This document shows, piece after piece, positions 17,535 to 27,048 of a stretch of DNA of 64,000 nucleotides. How positions within the stretch are numbered: the first letter of the stretch is position 1; each line of letters opens with the position of its first letter. The stretch spans positions 62,001 to 126,000 of the forward strand of contig JBEKGS010000001.1 in the NCBI GenBank assembly GCA_050012675.1. Direction: 5' to 3'. The position numbers and the translations under genes were made by a program. Under the pieces are notes generated by a model, which saw nothing but the letters and a program-made list of their open reading frames with translations, did no database searches and had not been told where the DNA came from. The DNA comes from Fen-455 sp050012675 (GTDB lineage Bacteria; Actinomycetota; Acidimicrobiia; Acidimicrobiales; Bog-793).

Positions 17535-18017
17535 TCAGTAGGGATCGGCGGAGATGACTCCCTTGTTCGCCACGTGCTCGGTCCAACCGGACCCGTCGAA
17601 GTAGCGCAGCTCGTTGCGACCGGTGGGATCGGCGAGCCAGGCCCGAAGGGCGGTCGTCGCCGGTGCCTGCGGTGGGGATCCGGCCGTCGGGCCAGGTTCG
17701 ACAACCGGTGTCAGGCTGCGCACGTCGCGGTGATCGGTGCCGTCGCCACTGGGTCCGCGGCCCGCCTGGAAGCGGGGCGACCAGGCGAAGATCGAAAGCA
17801 GCGTCCCGGCTATGGCCACAAAGACGATGGACATGAGCGTGACGAGGAAGGTGACGAACACGCTCACGATCCCCCAGACGAGGGGATGGATGTGCCAGGG
17901 GCTCGACCCGGTGCGGCGCCGGTAGGCGTTCGAGCGCATGAACGCCAGCATGCCGAACACAAGACCCAAGGTGATGTACCAGCCTGTCCTCGGAATGATC
18001 AGGCCCGTCACGCGCAC
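17535..18017 (-). CDS. DUF2510-containing membrane protein
   Basis: A 160-residue protein with two N-terminal helices (TGWYITLGLVFGMLAFM and GIVSVFVTFLVTLMSIVFVAIAGTLLSI), a Pro/Gly-rich linker, and a C-terminal WLADPTGRNELRYFDGSGWTEHV motif. That motif is the DUF2510 tail found almost only in actinobacteria, usually written W-DP-GR--LRYWDG--WT. Function unknown. The start is either the GTG at 18017 or the in-frame GTG two codons later, which stands five bases after GGAG. Confidence 0.8.
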   Translation of the reverse strand: MRVTGLIIPRTGWYITLGLVFGMLAFMRSNAYRRRTGSSPWHIHPLVWGIVSVFVTFLVTLMSIVFVAIAGTLLSIFAWSPRFQAGRGPSGDGTDHRDVRSLTPVVEPGPTAGSPPQAPATTALRAWLADPTGRNELRYFDGSGWTEHVANKGVISADPY

Positions 18018-18093
18018 TCCATGAGTCTAGGCGGAGCCGGCACGTTCTAGCCATGGACGCCTCGGCCCACGGTCACGTCGCCCCAAGGTGCTG

Positions 18094-18915
18094 TCAGGTG
18101 GCCACCGGGAAGGAACCGGTCATGGCGATCGAGCCGGCATCGGAGATGACGCAGCCCTCGTAGGCCTCGACGGCCTCGATCAGGGCCAAGCCCGCCTCGC
18201 CGGCCACGACCAGGCCCGTCGCGAGGGCATCGGCCAGCCAGAGCTCGGGACCGGTGACAGTCGCCGAGGCACAGCGGGTCCCCGGACAGCCGGTCGCGGG
18301 GTCGATGACATGGGGCCCGCGCTCGTAACAGCCCGAGGTGGCGACCGCCCCCGGCGACTCGACGACGCAGGCGAGGGCGCTTTCGGCCCGGGGGTCGCGC
18401 ACGCCGATCCTCCAGGGCCATCCCGGCCCCGGGCCGCCGAAGCTCGCGAGGTCGCCGCCTGCGTTGACGGTCGCGGCCCGCACGCCCGCGGCCCGCAGCT
18501 CGCCGAGCGCCCTGTCGGCCGCCCAGCCCTTGACGAGCCCCGTGGGGTCGATCCCGCCGGGCATCGCCCACGGGTCGAAGCACCCACCGGAAAGCTCGCG
18601 GGCGACCTTGCAAAGCTCGAGCACCTCGGCCATCTCCGCCGGCGCCTCGCCGAGAGTCATCTCGCCCCGGCGGAGAAGGCTCATCGGGCTGTTCGGCTTC
18701 CACGTGCTGAAGACGGCATCCGCGCGCTCGAGGCGCGAGCACGCCCGGGCGAGGGCCACATGGGCGGCCTTCGCCTCGGCGTCGCCGATGCGAATCTCGA
18801 ACGACACCATCGTGCCCATCACGGCCTGGACGTGGCGGAGGACCGGGCCGGCCCACGCGAAGACACCGGGGTCAGGGTCGCGGCGCCGGGGCGCCTTGAG
18901 GGCGGGTGTGCCCAC
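18094..18915 (-). CDS. apbE: FAD:protein FMN transferase (ApbE)
   Basis: A 273-residue ApbE-family flavin transferase, which links FMN covalently through phosphate to a Thr in target proteins. Family landmarks are MGTMVSFEIR, FSTWKPNSPMSLLRRG, GCFDPWAMPGGIDPTGLVKGWAADRA, the NAGGDLASFG loop, HVIDPATGCPG and the metal-binding LADALATGLVVAG. No lipobox or clear signal peptide is visible from the GTG at 18915, so it may act in the cytoplasm before export of its substrate, or a signal may be cryptic. It lies seven bases after the gene of an FMN-binding protein that carries the acceptor motif, so the substrate is almost certainly its neighbour. Confidence 0.93.
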   Translation of the reverse strand: MGTPALKAPRRRDPDPGVFAWAGPVLRHVQAVMGTMVSFEIRIGDAEAKAAHVALARACSRLERADAVFSTWKPNSPMSLLRRGEMTLGEAPAEMAEVLELCKVARELSGGCFDPWAMPGGIDPTGLVKGWAADRALGELRAAGVRAATVNAGGDLASFGGPGPGWPWRIGVRDPRAESALACVVESPGAVATSGCYERGPHVIDPATGCPGTRCASATVTGPELWLADALATGLVVAGEAGLALIEAVEAYEGCVISDAGSIAMTGSFPVAT

Positions 18916-18922
18916 GCGAGCT

Positions 18923-19426
18923 CTACTTGATCCCGAGCTTGTCCAAAGCCGCCTGCAGCGACTGGACGTAAGCCTGGCTCGTGAAGGTCGCGCCCGAGAC
19001 GCCGTTTATGGCGGCGCTCTGGGCCTCGATGGTCTCGCTCACGAGGAGCGGCTCGGCATAGGAGTTGATCTGGCTCGAGCGCGGGTCGTAAGCCGTGTCG
19101 ACGACGGGCTCGACGTTGGTGATCCGGCTCCCGGTGACGGTCACCTGCAGCTCCAGGTCCCCGTAGCGGTACTGGACGTCGGCGCCGAGGGCCGTGCGGG
19201 TCCCCGTCGTCCCCGTCGTGGTCGTCGTTGTCGACGCGGAGCTCGAGACCCGGCCCGGACTGGACGAGGACCCGGTCGTGGTCGTCGTCGATTTGCCCGT
19301 GCTCGCACCTGATGACGAGCCCGAGGGCGTCGCCACGACGTTGGTGCCCAGGCTCTCGGTGTGGAACCCGAGCACGGCGGCGAGCCCTGCGGCGGTTCCG
19401 GCCAGGACGATCGGCGTGCGCCTCAT
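18923..19426 (-). CDS. Exported FMN-binding domain protein
   Basis: A 167-residue protein with an N-terminal membrane anchor or signal (TPIVLAGTAAGLAAVLGF), then about 55 residues of nearly pure Ser/Thr/Gly linker, then an FMN-binding domain. The acceptor sequence is GVSGATFTS, the S/T-GA-T motif that ApbE modifies in NqrC and RnfG-like proteins. Preceding features YGDLELQVTVTGSRITNVEPV and INSYAEPLLVSETIEAQSAAI fit the domain. ATG 19426 is used rather than a longer start because it begins the signal sequence. It is flanked by a transmembrane reductase gene and apbE on the same strand, and probably accepts electrons outside the membrane. Confidence 0.88.
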   Translation of the reverse strand: MRRTPIVLAGTAAGLAAVLGFHTESLGTNVVATPSGSSSGASTGKSTTTTTGSSSSPGRVSSSASTTTTTTGTTGTRTALGADVQYRYGDLELQVTVTGSRITNVEPVVDTAYDPRSSQINSYAEPLLVSETIEAQSAAINGVSGATFTSQAYVQSLQAALDKLGIK

Positions 19427-19472
19427 CTCATGATCTCCAAGTCTCGATAGGGGTCGGGTGTCGTGGTCGTCG

Positions 19473-20888
19473 TCAGAACGCGAACGTCTCGGTGTGCATG
19501 GCCTCGGGGCCGACGCCGAGGTGTCGCGCGGCACCGAGGACGCGCTCGGTGAGGCCTTCGGGCCCGCAGACGTAGACGTCGCGCTCGGCGACGTCGGGCA
19601 CGAGCCGGCCGAGCAGGTGGTGGTCGAGGCGCACCCGCTGGCGGCTCCCGACGAGCAGGTGGAGCCGGCCGCCCCGCTCGGCGACGAGCGCCTCCACCTC
19701 GGCGTGGAGGATCAGGTCGTCCCGTGTGGGCGCGCGAAGCATCACGACGACGTCGACACCCTCGGGCAGGTCCTCGAGGATGGCGCGCATCGGGGTGACC
19801 CCCACGCCGCCGGCGACGAGAAGGACCTTGTCTCCGGTGCGCGAACGCGCCGTGACCACGCCGTAGGGCCCCTCGATGGCCACGCGGGTGCCTACCGGGA
19901 GCCTGGCGAGCGACTCGGAGGAGTCGCCGAGCGCCTTGACGGTCACCCGGAGCAAGGGCGGTCGCGGCAGCGCGGACAGCGAGTAGGGATGGGCCTGCCA
20001 GAAGAGGCCGTCGTGGAGGAAACGCCACTGCAGGAACTGCCCGCCTGCGGCGCCGAGCCGTTCGAGGTGGCGCCCCGAGCAGATCACCGAGACGACCCCC
20101 GGGCCCTCCTCGCGTACCTCGGCCACGCGCAGGCGGTGGTAGAGCGTGCGCCAGAGGGGAAGGCACACCCGGTAGACGAGCACGACGCCAGCCGTCGAGG
20201 CCCACACGACGACCCAGAAGAGCCTGGCCAGCGGATGGCCGACGAACGAGGCGCCGTCGGCCAGCTGGTGGGAGAAGGCGAGGGCGATCGCCAGGTAGGT
20301 GTACAGGTGCACGGCCCACCAGGTCTCATAGCGCATCCGCTTGCGGGCGGCCCGGAACGAGCTCACGCCGGCCATGACCAACAGTCCGAAAGCCACGGTC
20401 GCCATCAGCACGTCCGGGTAGGACTTGAGCAGGATGGCGAGCTCGTGCCAGGGCCCGACCGACGCCTGCTCGGCGTAGCCGACGGTGATGAGCACGGCAT
20501 GGCAGCCGAGAAGGACGATGGGCCACGGGCCGAGACGGCGGTGCCAGCGCACGAGGCGGTCCTGGCCGAGGACAGCTTCCAGCCACGCAAGTCTCGATAT
20601 CAGCACGAGCATGACGAGGAGCAGGTAGCTGCCGACCAGGCCGGCGATCTGGCCGGCGGCGATCTCGATCCCGCCCGGTGCCGCGAGCGACCCCCGGGTC
20701 AGGGCCGTAAGGCCGAGCGCGACTGTGACGCCGAACCCGAGGGAGGCCACTGCGGTGACCACGTTGGCCGGCCACTCGCGCCGGGCGTGCGGCCGGCTTC
20801 TCGCATCCCCCCTCGGACCATGCTGCCGGCCACCTCGAGGGCCGGGGCCGGGGACAGGTGCGGTCGGCACGGTCGCAGAGGCGAGCAT
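19473..20888 (-). CDS. Transmembrane haem/FAD oxidoreductase (ferric reductase/NOX-like)
   Basis: A 471-residue protein with six or so helices followed by a ferredoxin-NADP reductase-type module. Two bis-His haem sites are visible: the pair in WHRRLGPWPIVLLGCHAV and the pair in AVHLYTYLAIALAFSHQL, spaced by 13 and 12 residues as in NADPH oxidases and ferric reductases. The flavin site is HPYSLSA, the nucleotide site is VAGGVGVTPMRAILEDL, and the C-terminus has VYVCGPEGL and ends in ETFAF, the usual terminal aromatic. It should carry electrons from cytoplasmic NAD(P)H through two haems to the outer face, where the FMN protein encoded next can receive them. A short Pro/Arg-rich cytoplasmic tail precedes helix one. 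Confidence 0.88.
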   Translation of the reverse strand: MLASATVPTAPVPGPGPRGGRQHGPRGDARSRPHARREWPANVVTAVASLGFGVTVALGLTALTRGSLAAPGGIEIAAGQIAGLVGSYLLLVMLVLISRLAWLEAVLGQDRLVRWHRRLGPWPIVLLGCHAVLITVGYAEQASVGPWHELAILLKSYPDVLMATVAFGLLVMAGVSSFRAARKRMRYETWWAVHLYTYLAIALAFSHQLADGASFVGHPLARLFWVVVWASTAGVVLVYRVCLPLWRTLYHRLRVAEVREEGPGVVSVICSGRHLERLGAAGGQFLQWRFLHDGLFWQAHPYSLSALPRPPLLRVTVKALGDSSESLARLPVGTRVAIEGPYGVVTARSRTGDKVLLVAGGVGVTPMRAILEDLPEGVDVVVMLRAPTRDDLILHAEVEALVAERGGRLHLLVGSRQRVRLDHHLLGRLVPDVAERDVYVCGPEGLTERVLGAARHLGVGPEAMHTETFAF

Positions 20889-20979
20889 CGGCAAAGCTTC
20901 GGGTGGCCGGCTGGGTAGGAAGTGAAGGAAGCCTGGGAACCGGCTGTGAATCAGGCGCCTCTGGTTTGCCCGCCCGGGC

Positions 20980-23766
20980 TCACAGTCCGTAGAAGACGCG
21001 CTCGACCACCTTGCGACAGCGCCTGGTCACGCGGCGGTAGGACTCGCGCAGCTCGGTCGGGGTCGTGCCGAGGCTCCTCGCAAGGCGCGACTGGAGATGG
21101 GGCTGGCTCGGCATGGCATCCGCGCCGGCGCCGGCCACTCCCCCGGCCCCGGCGACGTAGCTCCCCACGAGGTGCCAGCGGTTCCGCGTCCTCGCGCAGA
21201 ACCCGTAGGCCTCCCGCAGGGCGGCGGCGTCCGCGGCCTCGAGGGCCCCCGCGGCCTCGAGCAGGTCGAGCGCGTCACGCGTCGAAGTCGCCGGCGTGCC
21301 GGTACGGAGCTGGAGCAGCTGTGCGGTCCACTCCACATCGGTGAGCGAGCCACGACCGAGCTTCAAGTGGAACAGCGGGTCATCGCCGGGAGGGATCCGC
21401 TCGCGCTCGATGCGGGCCTTCATCCTGCGTATCTCCCGCTCGGACGAGTCGTCGAACGGGGTCGACCACACCGCCTGGTCCGCGAGCGCGGCGAAGCGCT
21501 CGATGACCGCTTTGTCACCTGCTACTGGCCGCGCGCGTAACAAGGCCTGGCGCTCCCAGGTCTCGCCCCAGCGCTGGTGGTAGCGCTCGAAGGCGTCGAG
21601 ACTGCGGGCGAGCGGTCCCTGGCGGCCCTCGGGCCGCAGCGAGGCGTCGATCCGGACGATCCCCTCGGCGGGCGTGGACCCGTTGCAGAGCCGGAACAGG
21701 AGGGATGCCGCGAGCTCGGCCTCCTCCATGTCCGAAGCGGTCTTGCCCTCGTAGACGACAAGCACGTCGAGGTCGCTGCCGTAGGCGATCTCCGCCCCGC
21801 CGAAGCTGCCCATGGCGATCACGGCCATGGGCACACCCGGCGTCACCGCGTGCAGGCCCGCCGCGACGACGGCCGCCCCGAGATCTGCCAGGGCACGCCC
21901 GGTCTCGTGCAGGCCCGCGAAGCCCAACAGGTCACGGGCCGCGATTCGCACGGTCTCGGTCTCGTACAAGTGCCTCAAGGCCGTCGGGCGCCTGTAGGGC
22001 CCCTGGTCAGCGGCGATCACGGCTTTGCGGGCGAGCTCTCCGGCGTCGAGGTCCGAAAGAGCCGTCCGGTCGTCGAGGAGCTCCACGAAATCGGGGTGCC
22101 GGGCAATGATCTCGCCGAGCCGGCGGCTCGTTCCGAGAAGCAGGCATAGCCGCCGAGCCACCTCGGGCGACTCCCGGAAAGCGGTCACGAGCAGGTCGCG
22201 CCGGTGAGGGGCGCCGGCCAGGGTCCGCAGCCCGACAAGGCCCTGGTCCGGGTCCGGCGACTCGGAGAGCCAGTCGAGCAGCAGCGGAAGCAGTTGCTGC
22301 ATCAACCTCGACGAGCGCGTGAGGCCCCTTGTGAGCTCGCTCAGGGCCTGGCGGGTCCGGTCGGCGTCCGCGAAACCGAAGGCTGCTAGGCGCTCCTCGG
22401 CGGCGTCGGACTCCAGGCCGCGCTCGACTGCCCCGTCGTGGTCGTGGGCCGCGGCCAGCTCGCGCGCTCCTCCGCCGGCAAAGGCCTCGAGCAGGGGCCT
22501 GAAGAACAGCCTTTCGTGGATCGCCCTGCCCGTGGCTTGATGATGGGCGAGGACGGTGTCGAAGCGCTCGCCGGGGGTCTGCATGGGCAGGCCCCGGAAA
22601 CCGAGCACCCGCGCGAGACGATCCCTCGAAGGCCGGTCGGCGGGCACCGTGTGGACCTGCGCCTCTTCGACGAGCTGCAGGCGGTGCTCGACGGTGCGCA
22701 AGAAGCGGTAGGCGATGGCGAGGGCGGCGGCGTCCTCGGACGCCACATAGCCGGCGTCCGCCAGCTCGGCGAGGCAGGGAAGTGTCCCCCGCAACCTTAA
22801 GGCCGGGTCCCTGCCGCCGTGGACGAGTTGCAGGAGCTGAACGGAGAATTCCACGTCCCGGATGCCGCCCTGGCCCCGTTTGAGCTCGCGGTGGTCGAGG
22901 CCCCTCTTCGCGACGATCGACTCTGTGCGGGCCTTCATCGTCCTCAGCTCGGCGAGATCGTCGGCCCCGAACCGCCGGGACCAGAGGTGCTCCGTCGCCA
23001 CCTCCTCGAACAGCCGCCCGGTCGCCGGGTCGCCGGCGGCGTAGCGGGCCTTCAAGAGCGCCTGGAACTCCCAGGGCCGAGCCCACCGGTCCCAGTAGGC
23101 GACATAGGAGTCCACGGACCGGACGAGCACTCCCGAACGCCCCTCCGGGCGCAGGTTGGTGTCGATGCGGAAGGCGCGCGAACCGATCGCCACGACCGAG
23201 CGCGCGAGGCCGGGGTCGACCTCGCCGGCATCGGCGGCCACGAGGAGGATGTCGATGTCGCTCGAGTAATTGAGCTCCTGCGCCCCGTGCTTGCCCATGG
23301 CGATGACGGCGAGGTCGTTGTCCGCCCCGGCGAGGCGGACGGCGCCGACGAGGACCCGGTCGGCGACGACCGAGAGCGAGCCGGTCACCTGCTCGAGGTC
23401 GCTCAGGCCGTTCAGGTCCTGGGCGGCGACCTCCAGGAGGCAAAGCTGCTTGCGGCGCACGAGGTCCTCGACGTCGTCGGCGCCACCAGGGTCAAAGCGC
23501 ATCGCGCCAGGGCCCGCGGGTGGTCCCGGCGGGGGCGCGCCGAGCTCTGCGAGAACATCGAGGGCCGCCGGATCGGTGACGAGAACGCGCGACAACGAGC
23601 GGCTGGCGGCGGCCACGGCAGCGAACCTGGCCACGAGGGCGGGCTCGGACTCCAGTCGTTCCCTGGCCTCCGGGAAGGCGGCGAAGAGCTGGTCGGCCAC
23701 CAGCCTCACCGAGTCGGGAGCCGCAGACGCACGGACGACCTCGTCGAGCAGCTGTGGCGGTGGCAT
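20980..23766 (-). CDS. glnE: Bifunctional glutamine synthetase adenylyltransferase/deadenylase (GlnE)
   Basis: A 928-residue enzyme that adds AMP to glutamine synthetase and removes it in response to nitrogen status. Two nucleotidyltransferase domains are present: the N-terminal deadenylase with MGKHGAQELNYSSDIDILLV and the C-terminal adenylylase with MGSFGGAEIAYGSDLDVLVVY, each with the GS-D-D metal motif. The shared RPEGRSGVLVRS and RPEGRQGPLARS segments and RGQGGIRDVEFSVQ / LGRGSLTDVEWTAQ confirm the duplicated plan. The ATG at 23766 follows GGGAGGA by nine bases. It is divergent from nadE with about 95 bases between them. Confidence 0.95.
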   Translation of the reverse strand: MPPPQLLDEVVRASAAPDSVRLVADQLFAAFPEARERLESEPALVARFAAVAAASRSLSRVLVTDPAALDVLAELGAPPPGPPAGPGAMRFDPGGADDVEDLVRRKQLCLLEVAAQDLNGLSDLEQVTGSLSVVADRVLVGAVRLAGADNDLAVIAMGKHGAQELNYSSDIDILLVAADAGEVDPGLARSVVAIGSRAFRIDTNLRPEGRSGVLVRSVDSYVAYWDRWARPWEFQALLKARYAAGDPATGRLFEEVATEHLWSRRFGADDLAELRTMKARTESIVAKRGLDHRELKRGQGGIRDVEFSVQLLQLVHGGRDPALRLRGTLPCLAELADAGYVASEDAAALAIAYRFLRTVEHRLQLVEEAQVHTVPADRPSRDRLARVLGFRGLPMQTPGERFDTVLAHHQATGRAIHERLFFRPLLEAFAGGGARELAAAHDHDGAVERGLESDAAEERLAAFGFADADRTRQALSELTRGLTRSSRLMQQLLPLLLDWLSESPDPDQGLVGLRTLAGAPHRRDLLVTAFRESPEVARRLCLLLGTSRRLGEIIARHPDFVELLDDRTALSDLDAGELARKAVIAADQGPYRRPTALRHLYETETVRIAARDLLGFAGLHETGRALADLGAAVVAAGLHAVTPGVPMAVIAMGSFGGAEIAYGSDLDVLVVYEGKTASDMEEAELAASLLFRLCNGSTPAEGIVRIDASLRPEGRQGPLARSLDAFERYHQRWGETWERQALLRARPVAGDKAVIERFAALADQAVWSTPFDDSSEREIRRMKARIERERIPPGDDPLFHLKLGRGSLTDVEWTAQLLQLRTGTPATSTRDALDLLEAAGALEAADAAALREAYGFCARTRNRWHLVGSYVAGAGGVAGAGADAMPSQPHLQSRLARSLGTTPTELRESYRRVTRRCRKVVERVFYGL

Positions 23767-23860
23767 GGGCAGGCGTCCTCCCAAAGAGGCTACTGTCCGC
23801 GCCGCCAGGCGGCTCTAGTCATCGATGTTGGCCCGGCGCGCCGCCAGTACGCTTTGCGAC

Positions 23861-25669
23861 GTGGGCAGTCTGCGCATAGCGCTTTGCCAGTTGGACGCCA
23901 CCGTCGGCGACCTCGAGGGCAACGCCGAAAAGGTGATCGCCCAGCTGGCCATTGCCGAGGCCGGAGGAGCCCAACTGGCGGTGTTCCCCGAGCTCGTGCT
24001 CACCGGTTACCCACCGGAGGATCTGCTGCTCGAGCCTGGCTTCGTGGCGGGCAATCTCCTGGCCCTCGAGAAGGTGGCGGCCGCCACCCAGAGCTGTGCG
24101 GCCGTCGTCGGCTTTGTGGAGGAGGACGGCGACCTCTACAACGCCGCGGCGGTCTGCGACGGGGGCGCCGTGCGCGGGATCGTGCGAAAGCAGCTGCTCC
24201 CCAACTACGGAGTCTTCGACGAGCGGCGTTACTTCGCTCCGGGGGCCGTGTCGGACCGGCTCTTTGTGATCGGTGGGGTCCGCGTGGGGGTGACCATCTG
24301 CGAGGACGTCTGGAGCCCGTCGGGGCCGGTCGGCCGCCTCGGTGAGGGAGGCGCGGAGCTGGTGGTGACCATCAACGCCTCGCCGTACCGCGCGGGCATA
24401 GGCGCCCAGCGCGAGCGCATGCTCGCCACCCGCGCCGCCGACGCGTCCTGCGCGCTTGCTTATGTCAACCTCGTCGGCGGTCAGGACGAGCTGGTCTTCG
24501 ACGGAGCCTCCATGGTCTTTGACCACGACGGCGATCTCGTCGCCTCGGGCCCGCAGTTCCGTGAGGACCTTGTCCTCTGTGACCTTGCGATCCGTCCGGT
24601 TTTCCGCAAGCGGCTCTTGGACCCGCGCGGCCACGAGGGAATGTCGCCACTGCCGCTCGTGACGATCTCACAGGCGCCGCAGTCCCCGACAGGGTCCGCG
24701 GCCGTGCTCACCGGCCAGCAGGCCAAGGCGCCGGCACCGGTCGCGCGACGCCTCGACCGCGTCGCGGAGGTCTACGAGGCGCTCGTGGTGGGGACATGCG
24801 ATTACGTCCGCAAGAACGGTTTCAGTGAAGTGCTGGTGGGACTGTCAGGAGGCGTCGACTCGTCGCTCGTGGCCACGGTCGCGGCCGACGCTCTCGGCCC
24901 GGACCGGGTGCACGGCGTGCTGATGCCGTCGCGGTTCTCCTCCGCGGGATCGCTCGAGGACGCCTCCTCGCTGGTCGAGAATCTCCGAATCGGCAGCGAC
25001 ACTGTCCCGATCGAAGCGGCCCACGGTGTCTTGTTGGAGATGCTCGGGCCCCTGTTCGTCGGCCGTGACCCGGGGCTCGCCGGTGAGAACCTCCAGGCAC
25101 GCATACGCGGGATCATCTTGATGGCCATCTCGAACGAACGGGGATGGCTCGTTTTGACCACCGGCAACAAGAGCGAGATGGCCGTCGGGTATGCCACGTT
25201 GTACGGGGACATGGCGGGCGGCTACGCCGTTTTGAAGGACGTTCCGAAGACGCTCGTCTACGAGCTGTGCGAGCGCCGCAACGCCATCGCGGGTCACGAC
25301 CTGATCCCTCGTGCGGTGATCGACAAGCCTCCCTCGGCCGAGCTGCGACCGGACCAGCGCGACGACGACAGCCTTCCCCCCTACGGTGTCCTGGACCCGA
25401 TCCTCGAGGGCTACGTCGAACGCGATCTGACGGTGTTCGACCTCGTCAGCGAGGGTTTCGACGAGGCGACGGTGCGCAGGGTCATCGATCTGGTCGATCA
25501 CGCCGAGTACAAACGGCGTCAAGCCCCCCCGGGCCCGAGGGTCACGAGCCGTGGTTTCGGCAAGGACAGGCGGATGCCGATCACGAACAGGTACCGGGCC
25601 TCGGACGGGACTGGCGCGGCCGGCTTTGAGCACCCGGGCGGCCCCGGGCGGGCTCAGTCCTCCCGCTGA
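23861..25669 (+). CDS. nadE: Glutamine-dependent NAD+ synthetase
   Basis: A 602-residue enzyme for the last step of NAD synthesis. The N-terminal carbon-nitrogen hydrolase domain (about 1-270) has the Glu-Lys-Cys triad in VFPELVLTGYPPEDLL, VRKQLLPNYGVFDERRYF and VTICEDVW, and releases ammonia from glutamine. The C-terminal synthetase has the P-loop VGLSGGVDSSLVA and TTGNKSEMAVGYATLYGDMAGGYAVLKDV. GTG 23861 is preferred because the protein then begins near the usual family start; ATG 23825, twelve codons upstream, is an alternative, and neither has a strong ribosome site. Confidence 0.95.
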   Translation: MGSLRIALCQLDATVGDLEGNAEKVIAQLAIAEAGGAQLAVFPELVLTGYPPEDLLLEPGFVAGNLLALEKVAAATQSCAAVVGFVEEDGDLYNAAAVCDGGAVRGIVRKQLLPNYGVFDERRYFAPGAVSDRLFVIGGVRVGVTICEDVWSPSGPVGRLGEGGAELVVTINASPYRAGIGAQRERMLATRAADASCALAYVNLVGGQDELVFDGASMVFDHDGDLVASGPQFREDLVLCDLAIRPVFRKRLLDPRGHEGMSPLPLVTISQAPQSPTGSAAVLTGQQAKAPAPVARRLDRVAEVYEALVVGTCDYVRKNGFSEVLVGLSGGVDSSLVATVAADALGPDRVHGVLMPSRFSSAGSLEDASSLVENLRIGSDTVPIEAAHGVLLEMLGPLFVGRDPGLAGENLQARIRGIILMAISNERGWLVLTTGNKSEMAVGYATLYGDMAGGYAVLKDVPKTLVYELCERRNAIAGHDLIPRAVIDKPPSAELRPDQRDDDSLPPYGVLDPILEGYVERDLTVFDLVSEGFDEATVRRVIDLVDHAEYKRRQAPPGPRVTSRGFGKDRRMPITNRYRASDGTGAAGFEHPGGPGRAQSSR

Positions 25670-25937
25670 ATCTCCGAGCTGTGCGCGCGCGGAGTGCTCG
25701 GCCCTTCGGCCTGCGGTTGGGCCCACATAGCACGACGGCTCAGCCAGGGCAAGGACCGCTGCGCGGGCAAGCTTGACTCCACCGTTACACTTACGTTCGA
25801 GTAAGGAAGCAGCGCAAGGTTCGCTGACCGGCGCGGTGTGGGGCAGCGACGGTCGGACGCGCAAGGCCCTGCCTTCGCGTCAATAACTTCGGAACAGCGC
25901 AAGCTGTACCGGCCGAACCCACGGAGGCCTTTGTATC

Positions 25938-26876
25938 TTGGCGAAAGAGCGAGTTGAGCGCGACGAAGAAGATCTCGTCAGGCTTTATCTGACCGATATA
26001 GGCCAGTATCCGCTGCTCACAAAGGATGACGAGGTTCGCCTCGCTCAGGCCATCGAGGCTCGCTGGGGGGCCGAGGAGGAGCTGAGGTCGAAGTCCAAGG
26101 GGATGACCCCCACCAGGCGCCGCGAGCTCAACCGGAAGGTCCGCGAGGGCGAGATGGCCCAGCGGACCTTCGTCCAGTCGAACCTTCGTTTGGTGGTTTC
26201 GATCGCGAAGAAATATCAGGCATCCGGCCTGCCCTTGCTCGACCTGATACAGGAGGGCAACCTCGGCCTCATGCACGCCGTCGAGAAGTTCGATTGGCGT
26301 AAGGGATTCAAGTTCTCGACCTATGCAACCTGGTGGATCCGCCAGGCGATTACCCGTGGCATTGCCAATACGGGACGTACCATTCGTCTCCCCGTTCATG
26401 CAGGAGACACCCTGGCCAGGGTACAGAAGGCCCAGGCCCGCCTCGAGCTCAAACTCGGCCGCCCGGCGACTCTGGTGGAGCTCGGCATCGAGGTGGAGCT
26501 GCCCGAGGACAAGCTGATCGAGGCGCTCAGATTCCGTGCCGAGCCTTTGTCGCTGTCGGAGCCGCTGCGTGAAGACGGCGATGCCGAGCTCGGTGACGTC
26601 GTCGAGGACCGTTCGGCCGAGTCACCGTTCGAGGTCGCCGCTACGGCCCTTTTGCCGCTCGAGATCAACCGTCTCCTCGCCCCCTTAGACGAGCGGGAGC
26701 GTGAGATCCTAAAGCTTCGCTTCGGCCTGGACCGGGGTGAGCCGCGCACGCTCGAGGAGGTCGGCGAGCACTTCAACCTCACCAGGGAGCGGATACGCCA
26801 GATCGAGGCGCGTGCGATGTCCAAGCTGAGGCACCCCTCGAGCGACACCGGCGCGAGGGACCTTCTGACCGTCTGA
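25938..26876 (+). CDS. RNA polymerase sigma-70 factor, group 1/2 (HrdB/SigB-like, no region 1.1)
   Basis: A 312-residue sigma factor with regions 1.2 to 4.2. Region 1.2 is LVRLYLTDIGQYPLLTKDDEVRLA, region 2 has LRLVVSIAKKYQASGLPLLDLIQEGNLGLMHAVEKFDW and the -10-reading FSTYATWWIRQAITRGIA, region 3 begins at RTIRLPVH, and region 4.2 is NLTRERIRQIEARAMSKLR. The protein lacks the acidic region 1.1 of full-length housekeeping factors, so it may be a short primary factor or a group 2 factor; the window cannot decide. Start is TTG 25938, ten bases after GGAGG. A long leader (about 270 bases) precedes it. Confidence 0.93.
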   Translation: MAKERVERDEEDLVRLYLTDIGQYPLLTKDDEVRLAQAIEARWGAEEELRSKSKGMTPTRRRELNRKVREGEMAQRTFVQSNLRLVVSIAKKYQASGLPLLDLIQEGNLGLMHAVEKFDWRKGFKFSTYATWWIRQAITRGIANTGRTIRLPVHAGDTLARVQKAQARLELKLGRPATLVELGIEVELPEDKLIEALRFRAEPLSLSEPLREDGDAELGDVVEDRSAESPFEVAATALLPLEINRLLAPLDEREREILKLRFGLDRGEPRTLEEVGEHFNLTRERIRQIEARAMSKLRHPSSDTGARDLLTV

Positions 26877-26880
26877 TCCC

Positions 26881-26896
26881 GGCCGCCCTGGCGGCC
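26881..26896 (+). terminator. GC hairpin after sigma gene
   Basis: GGCCGCC-CT-GGCGGCC is a perfect inverted repeat starting five bases after the sigma stop codon. It is probably a terminator without a T-run. Confidence 0.5.
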
Positions 26897-27048
26897 CGGT
26901 CCCGCCTGGCCCACCGTTCGCCATACGAGGCTGTCTTTGCGTGTCCGAGCAGCGAGCTTCACCGCTCCCTCGGCGCGGGGCGATTTTGGAGCACCCTCGG
27001 CGCCGAGCTGCGCACCCAGCCGCCGGCCGGGCTGGCTACGATGGCGCC

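Noticed and set aside
25773..25801. Promoter TTGACT before the sigma gene
   Set aside because: A good -35 box is present but no acceptable -10 box stands at 16-18 bases; not called.
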